A stretch of DNA of 64,000 bases, from the NCBI GenBank assembly GCA_018524345.1, contig JADQAZ010000001.1, forward strand, positions 1,054,001 to 1,118,000. The letters are read 5' to 3'. Numbering within the stretch: the first letter of the stretch is position 1; every line of letters begins with the position of its first letter. The notes below the pieces were generated by a model, which had not been told where the DNA came from, searched no databases, and saw nothing but the letters and a program-made list of their open reading frames with translations. The position numbers were made by a program, and so were the translations under genes. This document shows positions 28,388-36,696 of this stretch, piece by piece. The DNA is from Harenicola maris (GTDB lineage Bacteria; Pseudomonadota; Alphaproteobacteria; Rhodobacterales; Rhodobacteraceae).

Positions 28388-29947
28388 CTATTCCCACTCA
28401 ATCGTGCCCGGAGGTTTCGAGGTGATGTCATAGGTCACCCGGTTGATCCCCGGCACCTCGTTGATGATCCGCGTCGCGGTCTCGCCAAGGAACTCATGGC
28501 TGAACGGATAGTAATCCGCTGTCATCCCGTCCACGCTGGTCACCGCCCGCAGGGCACAGGCGTAATCATAGGTCCGCCCGTCGCCCATAACGCCCACGGT
28601 CCGCACCGGCAAAATCGCCACGAAAGCCTGCCAGATCTCATCATAAAGCCCATGCCGCCGGATCTGGTCGATATAAACCGCATCCGCCTCGCGCAGAATC
28701 TCCAGCTTGGGCCGCGTGATCTCGCCAGGGCAACGGATCGCAAGACCCGGCCCGGGGAAGGGGTGGCGCCCGATGAAACTCGCCGGCAGGCCAAGTTCAC
28801 GGCCCAGCGCGCGCACCTCATCCTTGAACAGCTCCCGCAGAGGCTCCACCAGCTTCAGGCCCATCTTCTCGGGCAAGCCGCCAACGTTGTGATGCGACTT
28901 GATGGTGACAGAGGGGCCACCGGAAAAGCTCACGCTTTCAATGACATCGGGGTACAGCGTCCCTTGGGCCAGAAACTCCGCCCCCTCGATCTCGTTCGCG
29001 TATTTCTGGAAGACATCGATGAACAAACCACCAATGATCTTGCGCTTGGTTTCGGGGTCGGAGACCCCCTCAAGCTTGCCAAGGAACAGGTCCACCTCAT
29101 CGGCATGGATCACCTTGAGGTTCATGTGATCGCGGAACATGCCCACAACCTCGGCGGCCTCATCCTTGCGCAGCAACCCGTGATCGACAAACACACAAGT
29201 AAGCTGATCCCCGATCGCCTCATGCAAAAGCGCCGCGGCGACAGAGCTATCAACCCCGCCCGACAGGGCACAGATCACAGGGCTATCGCCCACCTGCTCC
29301 TTGATCGCGGCAATCGCCTGCTCGCGGTAGGCGCCCATGGTCCAATCGCCGCTAAAACCCGCCAGCGCCACAAAATTCTCGTACAAACGCGCGCCATTAG
29401 GGGTGTGATGCACCTCGGGATGGAACTGCACGGCAAAGAAATTACGCGCCGTATCGGCGGTGATGGCAAAGGGCGCATTGGGCGAGGTGCCAAAGACCTC
29501 GAACCCCGGAGCAATGGCGCTCACATGGTCGCCATGGCTCATCCAGACCTGCTCCTTGTCGGCCTTGAACCAACCCTCCAGCAAGCCCAGCGTGCCCTTG
29601 GGCTGCACAAAGGCGCGGCCAAATTCGGCGGTGCCATGGCCGCGCTCAACAGTGCCGCCAAGATCATGCATCATGACCTGCTGGCCATAACAGATGCCAA
29701 GGATCGGCACCCCGAGGTCATAGACCTCGCGCGGCGGACGGGGCGAACCCTCGTCAATCACCGAAGCGGGCCCACCCGAGAAAATCACCGCCCGTGGCGC
29801 AAAAGCGGCCAGAAACGCGGCATCAACATTCTGATAGGGGTGGATTTCGCAGTAAACATTCAGCTCGCGCAGACGGCGGGCGATCAGCTGGGTGACCTGT
29901 GATCCAAAGTCGATAATCAGCAGGCGTTCATGTGTGTTATGCTCCAT
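28388..29947 (-). CDS. guaA: GMP synthase (glutamine-hydrolysing)
   Basis: A 519-residue two-domain enzyme converting XMP to GMP. The class I amidotransferase domain has Cys86 in LGICYGQQ, with His176 and Glu178 in QFHPEVHH. The ATP-pyrophosphatase domain carries the P-loop SGGVDSS (229-235), and the dimerisation domain ends PPGTIEWE. All functional residues seem intact. The start at 29947 ([17 protein letters not shown]) fits the family, with AGGTGG upstream. It is probably monocistronic or followed by the YdcF gene. Confidence 0.97.
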   Translation of the reverse strand: MEHNTHERLLIIDFGSQVTQLIARRLRELNVYCEIHPYQNVDAAFLAAFAPRAVIFSGGPASVIDEGSPRPPREVYDLGVPILGICYGQQVMMHDLGGTVERGHGTAEFGRAFVQPKGTLGLLEGWFKADKEQVWMSHGDHVSAIAPGFEVFGTSPNAPFAITADTARNFFAVQFHPEVHHTPNGARLYENFVALAGFSGDWTMGAYREQAIAAIKEQVGDSPVICALSGGVDSSVAAALLHEAIGDQLTCVFVDHGLLRKDEAAEVVGMFRDHMNLKVIHADEVDLFLGKLEGVSDPETKRKIIGGLFIDVFQKYANEIEGAEFLAQGTLYPDVIESVSFSGGPSVTIKSHHNVGGLPEKMGLKLVEPLRELFKDEVRALGRELGLPASFIGRHPFPGPGLAIRCPGEITRPKLEILREADAVYIDQIRRHGLYDEIWQAFVAILPVRTVGVMGDGRTYDYACALRAVTSVDGMTADYYPFSHEFLGETATRIINEVPGINRVTYDITSKPPGTIEWE

Positions 29948-30082
29948 GCGACCACCTAATGCGAAGGGGCGCGGGGCGCAAGCGCAGCGTGAAATCAATC
30001 GGGCCTGCCTGCGCAAAAATCCTGCCCCATGCTATAATGACAGGCGTTCAATGGGCCCAATCGGGCGCCAAAGGGGGCCAAT

Positions 30083-30886
30083 ATGCAAAAATTCGAACAC
30101 AGCCTTGCTCGCGTCGCGGTCTGGAACCTCGCCGGTTTCGGCGGCATCCCCGCCGCGCGGCGCAAGAGGCAGGCCCTCGGCCTCGCGCTGCTCGACGCCG
30201 AGCTTGTTACATTGGTTGAGGTCAACCCAGCCTCTTATATAGAGGAACTCGCCGCCGATCTGGCCGCCTACGGCGTCCACTATGACACCACCCTGATCCC
30301 GCAGCCCCACGGCAACCTGCATATCGGCCTGTTGCACAAACGCGGGGTGGAGGTCACGAACGCACAGCTGATCCCCGGCACCGAAGGCAGCTACGCCAAT
30401 GGCCGCCGCGCCCTGCGCGCCGATATCCGCATCGGCAAGTTCTCCGCCGTGCTCCTTGGCGTGCACCTGAAATCAGGGCGGGGCAGGGCAGAGCAAATCA
30501 TGCGCGACACCCAATGCGCCGCCATCGGCGGCTACCTGACCCAGCTGCGCGCAACCTCGCCCCATAAACGCCGCGCCCTGATCCTGATGGGGGATTTCAA
30601 CATGATCCCGGGGCAGGACGTGAGCAATTTCCACCACCTCGGCGGCGATGACCTGATGGATTTCGTCTCCTGCTGGGACCTGCAGGATCGTTTCTCCCAT
30701 ATCCTCGACGCAGGGCGGGCCAACCTGCTGGACGGATTCGCCGTCTCGCGCACCTATGCCACAGACTACGTGCGCGGCTCCCTGCGGCTCTTCCCCATGC
30801 ATTGGACCCTCGACATGGGGCGCGAGAAATTCAAACGCACGGTCTCCGACCATCTGCCCTTCGTCGCCAGCTTTCGCGTCTTTTGA
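30083..30886 (+). CDS. Endonuclease/exonuclease/phosphatase (EEP) family protein
   Basis: A 267-residue Mg-dependent phosphodiesterase-fold protein. The EEP motifs occur in order: VAVWNLAGFGG at the start, LVTLVEVN, LLGVHLKSG, LILMGDFNMIPG and VSDHLPFVASF near the end. There is no signal peptide, so it is probably cytoplasmic. Members cleave nucleic acids or phosphorylated lipids and sugars; the substrate is not predictable here. AAGGGGGCC precedes the ATG. Confidence 0.8.
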   Translation: MQKFEHSLARVAVWNLAGFGGIPAARRKRQALGLALLDAELVTLVEVNPASYIEELAADLAAYGVHYDTTLIPQPHGNLHIGLLHKRGVEVTNAQLIPGTEGSYANGRRALRADIRIGKFSAVLLGVHLKSGRGRAEQIMRDTQCAAIGGYLTQLRATSPHKRRALILMGDFNMIPGQDVSNFHHLGGDDLMDFVSCWDLQDRFSHILDAGRANLLDGFAVSRTYATDYVRGSLRLFPMHWTLDMGREKFKRTVSDHLPFVASFRVF

Positions 30887-31014
30887 CGCGGCGTTCCGGC
30901 CCGCATCTCGCCCGCATGTCGCTTTTGCGCCTCAAATGGCGTTTGCCGCTCCGGCAGGCCCCGCGCAATTGCCTAAAACAGCCCTAGAAATCCTATCATG
31001 GCAGGGCCAACATC

Positions 31015-32550
31015 ATGTCAGAGACTCGCGCACGCAGAACCCGTGGCGGCGGCGGCGCCGCCCGCCGGGCAGAGCGCACAGCCGTCCGCATCGAGGCGGC
31101 GAAATTCATCACCCGCAACACCCCGAACCTCGAATACCTCTCCGAAGAGGCCCTCGAGATCATCGAGGCCAATGCCGAAACCGTGCTTGAGGAAGTCGGC
31201 GTCAACTTCGTCGACAACCCCGCCGCGCTCCAGCGTTGGCGCGATGCAGGGGCGACGGTCCACGGCGAGCGTGTGCATATCCCGCGCGGCCTTGCGCGCA
31301 AACTCTGCGCCACAGCGCCCGGCAGTTTCACCCAGCACGCCCGCAACCCCGAACGCAATGTCGAGGTCGGCGGCAAAGGCCTCGTCCTCGCGCCCGTCTA
31401 CGGCCCGCCCTTCGTGCGCGACGCCGCCGGCGGGCGGCGCTATGCCACGCTGGAGGATTTCCAGAAATTCGTGAAGCTCGGCTATATGTCGAAATGGCTG
31501 CACCATTCCGGCGGCACGGTCTGCGAGCCGACAGATGTGCCCGTGAACAAACGTCACCTCGACATGCTCATGGCCCATATGACCCTCTCGGACAAACCCT
31601 TCATGGGCTCGGTGACAGAGCCGGTGCGGGCGCAGGATTCGGTGGAGATGTGCGATATCCTCTTCGGCGGTCTCAATGACCGCACGGTGATGACCTCGCT
31701 GATCAACATCAACTCGCCGCTGACCTTTGACAGCACCATGATGGGCGCGCTGGAAATCTACGCCGCCGCCAATCAGGCCTGCATCATCTCGCCCTTCATC
31801 GTGGGCGGGGCTATGGCGCCGGTCTCGGTCATCGGCACCCTGACGCAGGTGCTGGCAGAGGTCATGGCAGGCGTCGCCTACAGCCAGATCATCCGCCCCG
31901 GCGCGCCCGTCATCATGGGCGCCTTCGTCACCTCGATCGACATGAACTCCGGCGCGCCGACCTTTGGCACGCCCGAGGCCTCGCAGATCACCTACGGGGC
32001 AGGGCAGCTGGCCCGCCGCCTCGGGCTGCCATACCGCTCTGCGGGCAGCTTCTGCGGCTCTAAACTCCCCGATGCGCAGGCGGCCTACGAGACCGCGAAC
32101 TCGCTGAACGCGGGGCTGCTCTCGGGCGTGAACTTCATGCTCCACGCCTGCGGCTGGCTCGAGGGCGGCCTCGTGTCCTCCTTCGAGAAATTCGTGATGG
32201 ACGCGGACCAACTCGGCATCCTGCACTCCATGGCAGCAGGCGTTGCCCATGACGAAAACGCACAGGCGCTGGACGCAATCCGCGAGGTCGGCCCCGGCGG
32301 CCACTACCTCGGCTGCGCCCATACCCAAGCGAACTTCAAGAACGCCTTCTGGCGCACCGATCTGCTGGACTACAAACCCTTCGAGACATGGCAGGACGAA
32401 GGCGCCCAAGACACCGTCGCCCTTGCCGCCCGCCGCGTGGAAAAACTGCTGGGCGACTATCAGCAACCCGCCCTTGATCCCGCGATCAAAGAGGCGCTCG
32501 ACGCCTACGTGACCGAGAAAAAGGCCTCAATGCCGGACGCCTTCATCTAG
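31015..32550 (+). CDS. MttB-family corrinoid-type methyltransferase (non-pyrrolysine)
   Basis: A 511-residue protein of the trimethylamine methyltransferase (MttB) family with a TIM-barrel core. The frame runs uninterrupted, with no in-frame amber codon, so this is a member without pyrrolysine. Such members demethylate quaternary amines such as glycine betaine or related compounds. Family-like stretches are PVYGPPFVRDAAGGRR, LHHSGGTVCEPTDVP and ASQITYGAGQLARRLGLPY. The Arg- and Gly-rich first 20 residues are probably disordered. No corrinoid protein or reactivase gene is next to it, so partners must lie elsewhere. Confidence 0.85.
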   Translation: MSETRARRTRGGGGAARRAERTAVRIEAAKFITRNTPNLEYLSEEALEIIEANAETVLEEVGVNFVDNPAALQRWRDAGATVHGERVHIPRGLARKLCATAPGSFTQHARNPERNVEVGGKGLVLAPVYGPPFVRDAAGGRRYATLEDFQKFVKLGYMSKWLHHSGGTVCEPTDVPVNKRHLDMLMAHMTLSDKPFMGSVTEPVRAQDSVEMCDILFGGLNDRTVMTSLININSPLTFDSTMMGALEIYAAANQACIISPFIVGGAMAPVSVIGTLTQVLAEVMAGVAYSQIIRPGAPVIMGAFVTSIDMNSGAPTFGTPEASQITYGAGQLARRLGLPYRSAGSFCGSKLPDAQAAYETANSLNAGLLSGVNFMLHACGWLEGGLVSSFEKFVMDADQLGILHSMAAGVAHDENAQALDAIREVGPGGHYLGCAHTQANFKNAFWRTDLLDYKPFETWQDEGAQDTVALAARRVEKLLGDYQQPALDPAIKEALDAYVTEKKASMPDAFI

Positions 32551-32579
32551 GGCGACTCAGGTCTCGCAGACCCATCGGC

Positions 32580-32689
32580 ATCGGACCGGATAAATCCGGC
32601 CCGATACGCCACCCCATTTGGATCGAACCGGATAAATCCGGTCCGATACGCGACACCATTTGGATCGGACCGGATTTATCCGGTCCGAT
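32580..32689. repeat. Three tandem 26-bp palindromes, 42-bp period
   Basis: Units at 32580-32605, 32622-32647 and 32664-32689 each read ATCGRACCGGAT-(AA or TT)-ATCCGGYCCGAT and fold back on themselves. The spacers are 16 bp each and nearly alike (ACGCCACCCCATTTGG, ACGCGACACCATTTGG). The array lies between the MttB-family stop and a large GC hairpin. It is not a CRISPR, as spacers and repeats are too short and too similar. Confidence 0.9.
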
Positions 32690-32692
32690 CCG

Positions 32693-32738
32693 GGGCGGGG
32701 GGCGGCGCAGCGCTTACGCGCTGCGCCGCCCCCCGCCC
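32693..32738 (-). terminator. Perfect 21-bp GC hairpin spanning the end of the DUF6477 gene
   Basis: Positions 32693-32713 pair without mismatch to 32718-32738 around a TTAC loop. The loop contains the TAA stop of the reverse-strand gene, so the last codons form one arm of the stem. No clear T-run follows on either strand, but a stem of this strength between convergent genes could stop or shield transcripts from both sides. Confidence 0.6.
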
Positions 32739-33064
32739 ACCACCTCCAAGACCGGACGCGGTGCGATTTTGGCCAGTGTTTCCATGTCGCGCTTGCGCCG
32801 CTCCGCCATCAAGGCGATCAGCACATCCACATGGCGCACCGGGCTATAGGCCTGCGATCCGCTCAGGCGGCGCTCTTCCTGATCCGCCTCTGCGGCGACC
32901 AGCGCCTTGATCGCCACCTCGCCGCCCAGACGGGCCGCGCCGGGGGCTGTGGTGCGCAAAACCCGCATCAGGTCACGCTCGCTTTTGTAATCTTTCATCC
33001 CGATCCGCGCAGCACGCACAAGCAGTCTGGGGCGGATCATTGGTGTTGGGGCATCGTCTAACAT
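32714..33064 (-). CDS. DUF6477-like small protein
   Basis: A 116-residue, Arg- and Ala-rich basic protein, found in this form in Rhodobacterales. Residues 14-30 (RLLVRAARIGMKDYKSE) and 65-95 (EERRLSGSQAYSPVRHVDVL) are the most family-like parts. AGGAG lies 8 nt before the ATG at 33064; a GTG at 33073 is also in frame. It diverges from the DUF6456 gene. The function is unknown. Its 3' end is embedded in a perfect GC hairpin. Confidence 0.65.
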   Translation of the reverse strand: MLDDAPTPMIRPRLLVRAARIGMKDYKSERDLMRVLRTTAPGAARLGGEVAIKALVAAEADQEERRLSGSQAYSPVRHVDVLIALMAERRKRDMETLAKIAPRPVLEVVGGGRRSA

Positions 33065-33192
33065 CTCTGGCACTCCTGTTGATTGGCACCAGTTTCACCA
33101 ATTTAGACAGGTGTTGCGTGTAATGGTTTACCGCGCACGCATCACTTTGAATTTGTTTACAATTTTATTAGACTAATTTGAGGGTGTGCTTG

Positions 33193-33254
33193 TTAAGGGA
33201 TCGGTAATGATTATGACCCCCACAGTAACCCTACGATCAGTAACCTGTGGATAA
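33193..33254. promoter_or_regulatory. CtrA-like box and DnaA box in front of the DUF6456 gene
   Basis: TTAA-N7-GTAA at 33193-33207 matches 7 of 8 positions of the CtrA consensus TTAA-N7-TTAA. A perfect DnaA box, TTATCCACA on the reverse strand, is at 33246-33254. Both lie in the AT-rich 214-bp region between the divergent DUF6477 and DUF6456 genes. Single sites can occur by chance, so this is suggestive only. Confidence 0.35.
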
Positions 33255-33278
33255 CTCTTGGAGACGTGAGGAAGGGCT

Positions 33279-34403
33279 TTGGAGTATCGAACACAACCGG
33301 AACATGGCGGCGCGGATGCTCTGCCGTCATGGGTGCCAGCCGAGGTGCATCACTACCTCGCGCATATCGAGGCTGGTCACAGTATTCGGGATCTGGCGCG
33401 GCAGACGGGGCTCGCCCCCTCCACCGTATCGCGCCAAATTCGAAGGTTCGAACAACGCCGTGACTGCCGCCTCGTAGATGCCGCCCTCAACGCACTCGCT
33501 CAAAACCTAAATGCGGCCGAGAAGCCCGCAAAACGCGTGAAGGAAAGCATGGAGATGACACAAACAATGACCCAGAACCTGCCCGATGAAACCACTGTCA
33601 AACGCGAAGCCCGGCGGATTCTGCGCCGCATGTCCGAACCCGGCGCGGTGCTGGCCGTGGCCCCCGATCTGGCCAAATCCGTGGTGGTGCGCACGCTGCC
33701 CGATGGCACCAGCACCCGCACCGCCGTGGTCGACAGCAATGTGGCGCAGGCCTTTGCGCTCAAGGATTGGATCGGCTGCGACAAACCCGGCAAGATCGCC
33801 CAGTATCACCTTAAAAATGCTGGCAAAATGGCGCTGAAGCGGATGCTCGCGGCGGAAGGAAATTCCCCCCATGGTGGCGCCGGTGGCAACGGCTTTGCCG
33901 AGCAGCACAGCGACTGGGGCACCCGCGAAATGATGGGCGAGGACGGCGGCGCGCCGCAGCGCATCACCTACAACCGCGCCGAGAGCCCCGTGGGCATGTT
34001 GGCGCGGCGCCGCGACAAGGATGGCACCCCCTTCCTTGGCGCCGATCTGCTCGCCGCCGCCGACCGTCTGCGCGAGGATTTCGAACTCGCCCAGATGGGC
34101 CCCCGCGTCACCCAGAACTGGGACAATTTCCTCACCGCAGGCACCCGCGGCAGCACCCGCCCGGGCACCAGCGTCGGCCCCGAAGCCAGCCGCGACCGCG
34201 TCACCGCCGCCCTGCGCGACCTTGGCCCCGGCCTTGGCGATATGGTGCTGCGCTGCTGCTGTTTTCTGGAAGGGTTGGAGGCCACGGAAAAGCGCATGGG
34301 CTGGTCGGCTCGGTCGGGCAAGATTGTCCTGCGCATCGCCCTGCAACGGCTCAAGCGGCACTACGAGGAAACCTATGGTCCGGGCGGCGGGCTTGTCGGC
34401 TGA
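33279..34403 (+). CDS. Helix-turn-helix protein with C-terminal DUF6456 domain
   Basis: A 374-residue putative regulator. Residues 25-60 form a helix-turn-helix (HSIRDLARQTGLAPSTVSRQ), and residues about 215-360 correspond to DUF6456 (SPVGMLARRRDKDG then FLGADLLAAADRLREDFELA), a domain conserved in Rhodobacterales. The middle is low-complexity. The start appears to be TTG (33279) with GAGGAAGGG before it; the next ATG in frame would lose the helix-turn-helix. It has CtrA- and DnaA-like sites upstream. Targets are unknown. Confidence 0.7.
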   Translation: MEYRTQPEHGGADALPSWVPAEVHHYLAHIEAGHSIRDLARQTGLAPSTVSRQIRRFEQRRDCRLVDAALNALAQNLNAAEKPAKRVKESMEMTQTMTQNLPDETTVKREARRILRRMSEPGAVLAVAPDLAKSVVVRTLPDGTSTRTAVVDSNVAQAFALKDWIGCDKPGKIAQYHLKNAGKMALKRMLAAEGNSPHGGAGGNGFAEQHSDWGTREMMGEDGGAPQRITYNRAESPVGMLARRRDKDGTPFLGADLLAAADRLREDFELAQMGPRVTQNWDNFLTAGTRGSTRPGTSVGPEASRDRVTAALRDLGPGLGDMVLRCCCFLEGLEATEKRMGWSARSGKIVLRIALQRLKRHYEETYGPGGGLVG

Positions 34404-34404
34404 A

Positions 34405-34420
34405 TTAACTGCATTTTAAC
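34405..34420. promoter_or_regulatory. Perfect CtrA consensus box (TTAA-N7-TTAAC)
   Basis: TTAACTGCATTTTAAC, 2 bp after the DUF6456 stop. No gene starts close by in either direction, so if it is real it would serve an unannotated transcript or be non-functional. The surrounding 34404-34549 spacer also holds a short GC hairpin (34428-34445) without a T-run. Confidence 0.4.
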
Positions 34421-34549
34421 ACACTGGGCCCCCGAACCGGGGGGCAAAAAATATTCCGGGTAAAAAAACCGTCCGAATTGACTCTTTTTTAAGGGGTCTC
34501 ATGTGAAGGGGGGGCGGCTATGGCCCCCCACAAACGCAGGGCACCGCGA

Positions 34550-35281
34550 TCAGCCGCCCACAATTGCCCCGACGCCATAGGCGACCACCGCGCAGACACT
34601 CCCCACCAGAACCGTCTCCCCGACACAGCGCAGCACCGCCTCGCGCGAGGCATACCAGCGTAGCAGGCCAAGCAGCACCAGCGCGCTCAATGTCGCCGCG
34701 ATCGAGAGCTGAAAGCTCAAAACATCAGGGTCGCGCATGAAATAGGGCAGCAGGGGAATCGCCCCGAAAAGCGTAAAGGCGACAAAGGTCACCATCCCGT
34801 CCCATGCCGGGGTCGCGGCGCGCATATCGTCCATTTCCAACTCATAGGACATCATCATATCCACGACGAGCTCGGGGCTCTGCATCAGGGCATCCGCCGC
34901 GCTCTGCGCCGCCGCCTCTGGCAGGCCGCGCGCCCGCATCATGGCGATCAACTCCTCGCGCTCCGCCTCGGGGTTTTCCGCCAATTCGCGCTCCTCGATC
35001 CGCCGCTGGGTCAGGTACAGGTCGCGCTGCGAACGGGTCGACAGAAACTCGCCAAGCCCCATGGAGACCGCATCGGCAAACAGGTTCGCAAGGCCAAAGA
35101 CTAGAACCGCAATCGCCCCGATCTGCGCCGTGCCCTCCGATCCTGCGCCGGCAAAGCCCGCCACAATGGCAAAGGTGGTGACGATCCCGTCATTGCCGCC
35201 GTAAACGATCTGCTTGAGGTTCTCTTGCAGCCCGCTCAGGTGATGGGCCTCTTTGCGATGATCCGCCAAACTCTGCGCCAT
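34550..35281 (-). CDS. VIT1/CCC1 family metal transporter
   Basis: A 243-residue membrane protein of the vacuolar iron transporter family, which moves Fe(II) or Mn(II). The N-terminal LQENLKQIVYGGNDGIVTTFAIVAGFAGA is the strong signature. A charged cytoplasmic stretch follows (residues about 85-150, ELAENPEAEREELIAMMRARG), then three C-terminal helices. It lacks the N-terminal ferritin-like domain of MbfA-type alphaproteobacterial exporters. A perfect Irr-like iron box lies 13 bp before the start, which supports iron as the substrate. Confidence 0.88.
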   Translation of the reverse strand: MAQSLADHRKEAHHLSGLQENLKQIVYGGNDGIVTTFAIVAGFAGAGSEGTAQIGAIAVLVFGLANLFADAVSMGLGEFLSTRSQRDLYLTQRRIEERELAENPEAEREELIAMMRARGLPEAAAQSAADALMQSPELVVDMMMSYELEMDDMRAATPAWDGMVTFVAFTLFGAIPLLPYFMRDPDVLSFQLSIAATLSALVLLGLLRWYASREAVLRCVGETVLVGSVCAVVAYGVGAIVGG

Positions 35282-35293
35282 GGCTCTCTCCGG

Positions 35294-35310
35294 ATTAGAA
35301 TGATTCTAAA
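35294..35310 (-). promoter_or_regulatory. Iron control element (Irr-type box) upstream of the VIT1/CCC1 gene
   Basis: Read on the gene strand the site is TTTAGAATCATTCTAA, an inverted repeat matching the ICE motif bound by Irr in alphaproteobacteria. It is 13 bp from the start codon. A site this close to a gene would normally act as an operator, with Irr repressing export when iron is low. Confidence 0.65.
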
Positions 35311-35478
35311 CTATCAGGCCCCGCCATGGCGATCAATCACCATTCAACAGGGCAGGGGCCCACCCGAACGCGCCCGAACACGCCCGCATATCAGATATGC
35401 ACCGACTTGCTTTGCCCCCGCGTAAATATCCGCTATCACAGTACGCAAAGGGACACTTCCCCAGAAGGACAAGCCACC

Positions 35479-36423
35479 ATGCGCGATCTGAAAATGCCCG
35501 AGGAACGTCATCCGGAAAAAGCCCACCGGCCCGATACGGAACGTCTGCGCAAACCCGACTGGATTCGCGTCAAAGCGCCGGTCAGCAAGGGCTTCAAGGA
35601 CACCTCCAAGATCATCAAGGACAACAACCTTGTGACCGTCTGCCAAGAGGCAGGCTGCCCCAATGTGGGCGAATGCTGGTCTCAGGGCCATGCCACGATG
35701 ATGATCATGGGCGAAATCTGCACCCGCGGCTGCACCTTCTGCAACGTCGCCACCGGCAAGCCCGACACCCTCGATGCTTTCGAGCCCGGCCGCGTGGCCC
35801 ATGCGGTGGAAAAGCTCGGCCTCAACCATGTGGTGATCACCTCCGTTGACCGCGATGACCTCAAGGACGGCGGCGCAGAACATATCGCCCAAACCATCCG
35901 CGCCATCCGCCACCGGATCCCGACCACCACGATCGAGGTGCTCACCCCCGATTTCCTCAAATGCGGGCCAGAGGCGCTTGAAACCGTGGTCGCCGCCCGC
36001 CCCGATGTCTTCAACCACAACCTTGAAACTGTCCCGGGCCTCTACCCAGAGGTCCGCCCCGGCGCGCGCTATTTCCACTCCCTGCGCATCCTGCAGCGGG
36101 TCAAGGAACTCGACCCCATGACCTTTACCAAGTCCGGCATCATGGTCGGGTTGGGAGAGGACAAGCAATCGGTGCAACAGGTGATGGACGACATGCGCGC
36201 CGCTGATGTGGATTTCCTGACCATCGGCCAATACCTGCAACCAACGCCGAAACACCACCGCGTCGACCGCTATGTCACACCCGAGGAATTCGCCGCCTAC
36301 GAGCGCGCCGCATGGGGCAAAGGTTTCCTCATGGTCTCCTCCACCCCGCTGACCCGCTCCAGCTACCACGCGGGCGACGACTTCGCAGAACTCCGCGCCA
36401 ACCGCCAAGCCAAACGCGGCTAA
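35479..36423 (+). CDS. lipA: Lipoyl synthase
   Basis: A 314-residue radical-SAM enzyme that inserts two sulfur atoms into octanoyl-E2 domains to make lipoate. The auxiliary cluster cysteines are Cys55, Cys60 and Cys66 ([12 protein letters not shown]) and the radical-SAM cluster is Cys81-x3-Cys85-x2-Cys88 (CTRGCTFC). The C-terminal Ser of the RSSYHAGD patch is present. AGAAGGA precedes the ATG at 35479. It is probably monocistronic. Confidence 0.97.
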   Translation: MRDLKMPEERHPEKAHRPDTERLRKPDWIRVKAPVSKGFKDTSKIIKDNNLVTVCQEAGCPNVGECWSQGHATMMIMGEICTRGCTFCNVATGKPDTLDAFEPGRVAHAVEKLGLNHVVITSVDRDDLKDGGAEHIAQTIRAIRHRIPTTTIEVLTPDFLKCGPEALETVVAARPDVFNHNLETVPGLYPEVRPGARYFHSLRILQRVKELDPMTFTKSGIMVGLGEDKQSVQQVMDDMRAADVDFLTIGQYLQPTPKHHRVDRYVTPEEFAAYERAAWGKGFLMVSSTPLTRSSYHAGDDFAELRANRQAKRG

Positions 36424-36438
36424 CCCTCCCGCCCGGGT

Positions 36439-36596
36439 GTTTGGCACAGCCAAACGCCCCGGTTGGGCCGGGCAAATTGTTGAAACAATTTGGCTGTCGC
36501 GCCTGTGGCAGATGTTATCGCGAAAGCTGCAAACCTTGCAGTGGTGCCAAATTTTCGCAGAAAATTTTCCCCCGCTGTTCGGCCGCGCCGAACAGC
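36439..36596. repeat. Cluster of four perfect hairpins in the lipA-dehydrogenase spacer
   Basis: Within 160 bp there are GTTTGGC-ACA-GCCAAAC (36439-36455), CAAATTGTT-GA-AACAATTTG (36473-36492), AAATTTTC-GCA-GAAAATTT (36549-36567) and GCTGTTCGGC-CGC-GCCGAACAGC (36574-36596). Stems are 7-10 bp with loops of 2-3 nt. None is followed by a convincing T-run. The rest of 36424-36696 has no gene I can support. Confidence 0.85.
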
Positions 36597-36696
36597 GCCC
36601 CCTCGCGCCGATCCCGCAGGGGTAAGGCCTCTGGACAGCCCCCCGCCTTGCCATGCACAAACGACCATCGAAACACTTCAGCAAGGGAGAGTTGCA

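Noticed and set aside
31015-32550. Pyrrolysine-containing trimethylamine methyltransferase
   Set aside because: There is no internal in-frame amber codon and no pyl gene in the window.
32580-32689. CRISPR-like regular repeats
   Set aside because: The units are self-complementary along their whole length, the spacers are only 16 bp and nearly identical, and no cas gene is present.
33246-33254. DnaA box as part of a replication origin
   Set aside because: Only one box was seen, with no cluster, no AT-rich unwinding repeat and no dnaA, hemE or parAB nearby.
34428-34445. GCCCCC-GAACC-GGGGGC hairpin as a terminator of the DUF6456 gene
   Set aside because: It is followed by an A-run on the forward strand, not a T-run; on the reverse strand the T-run precedes the stem.
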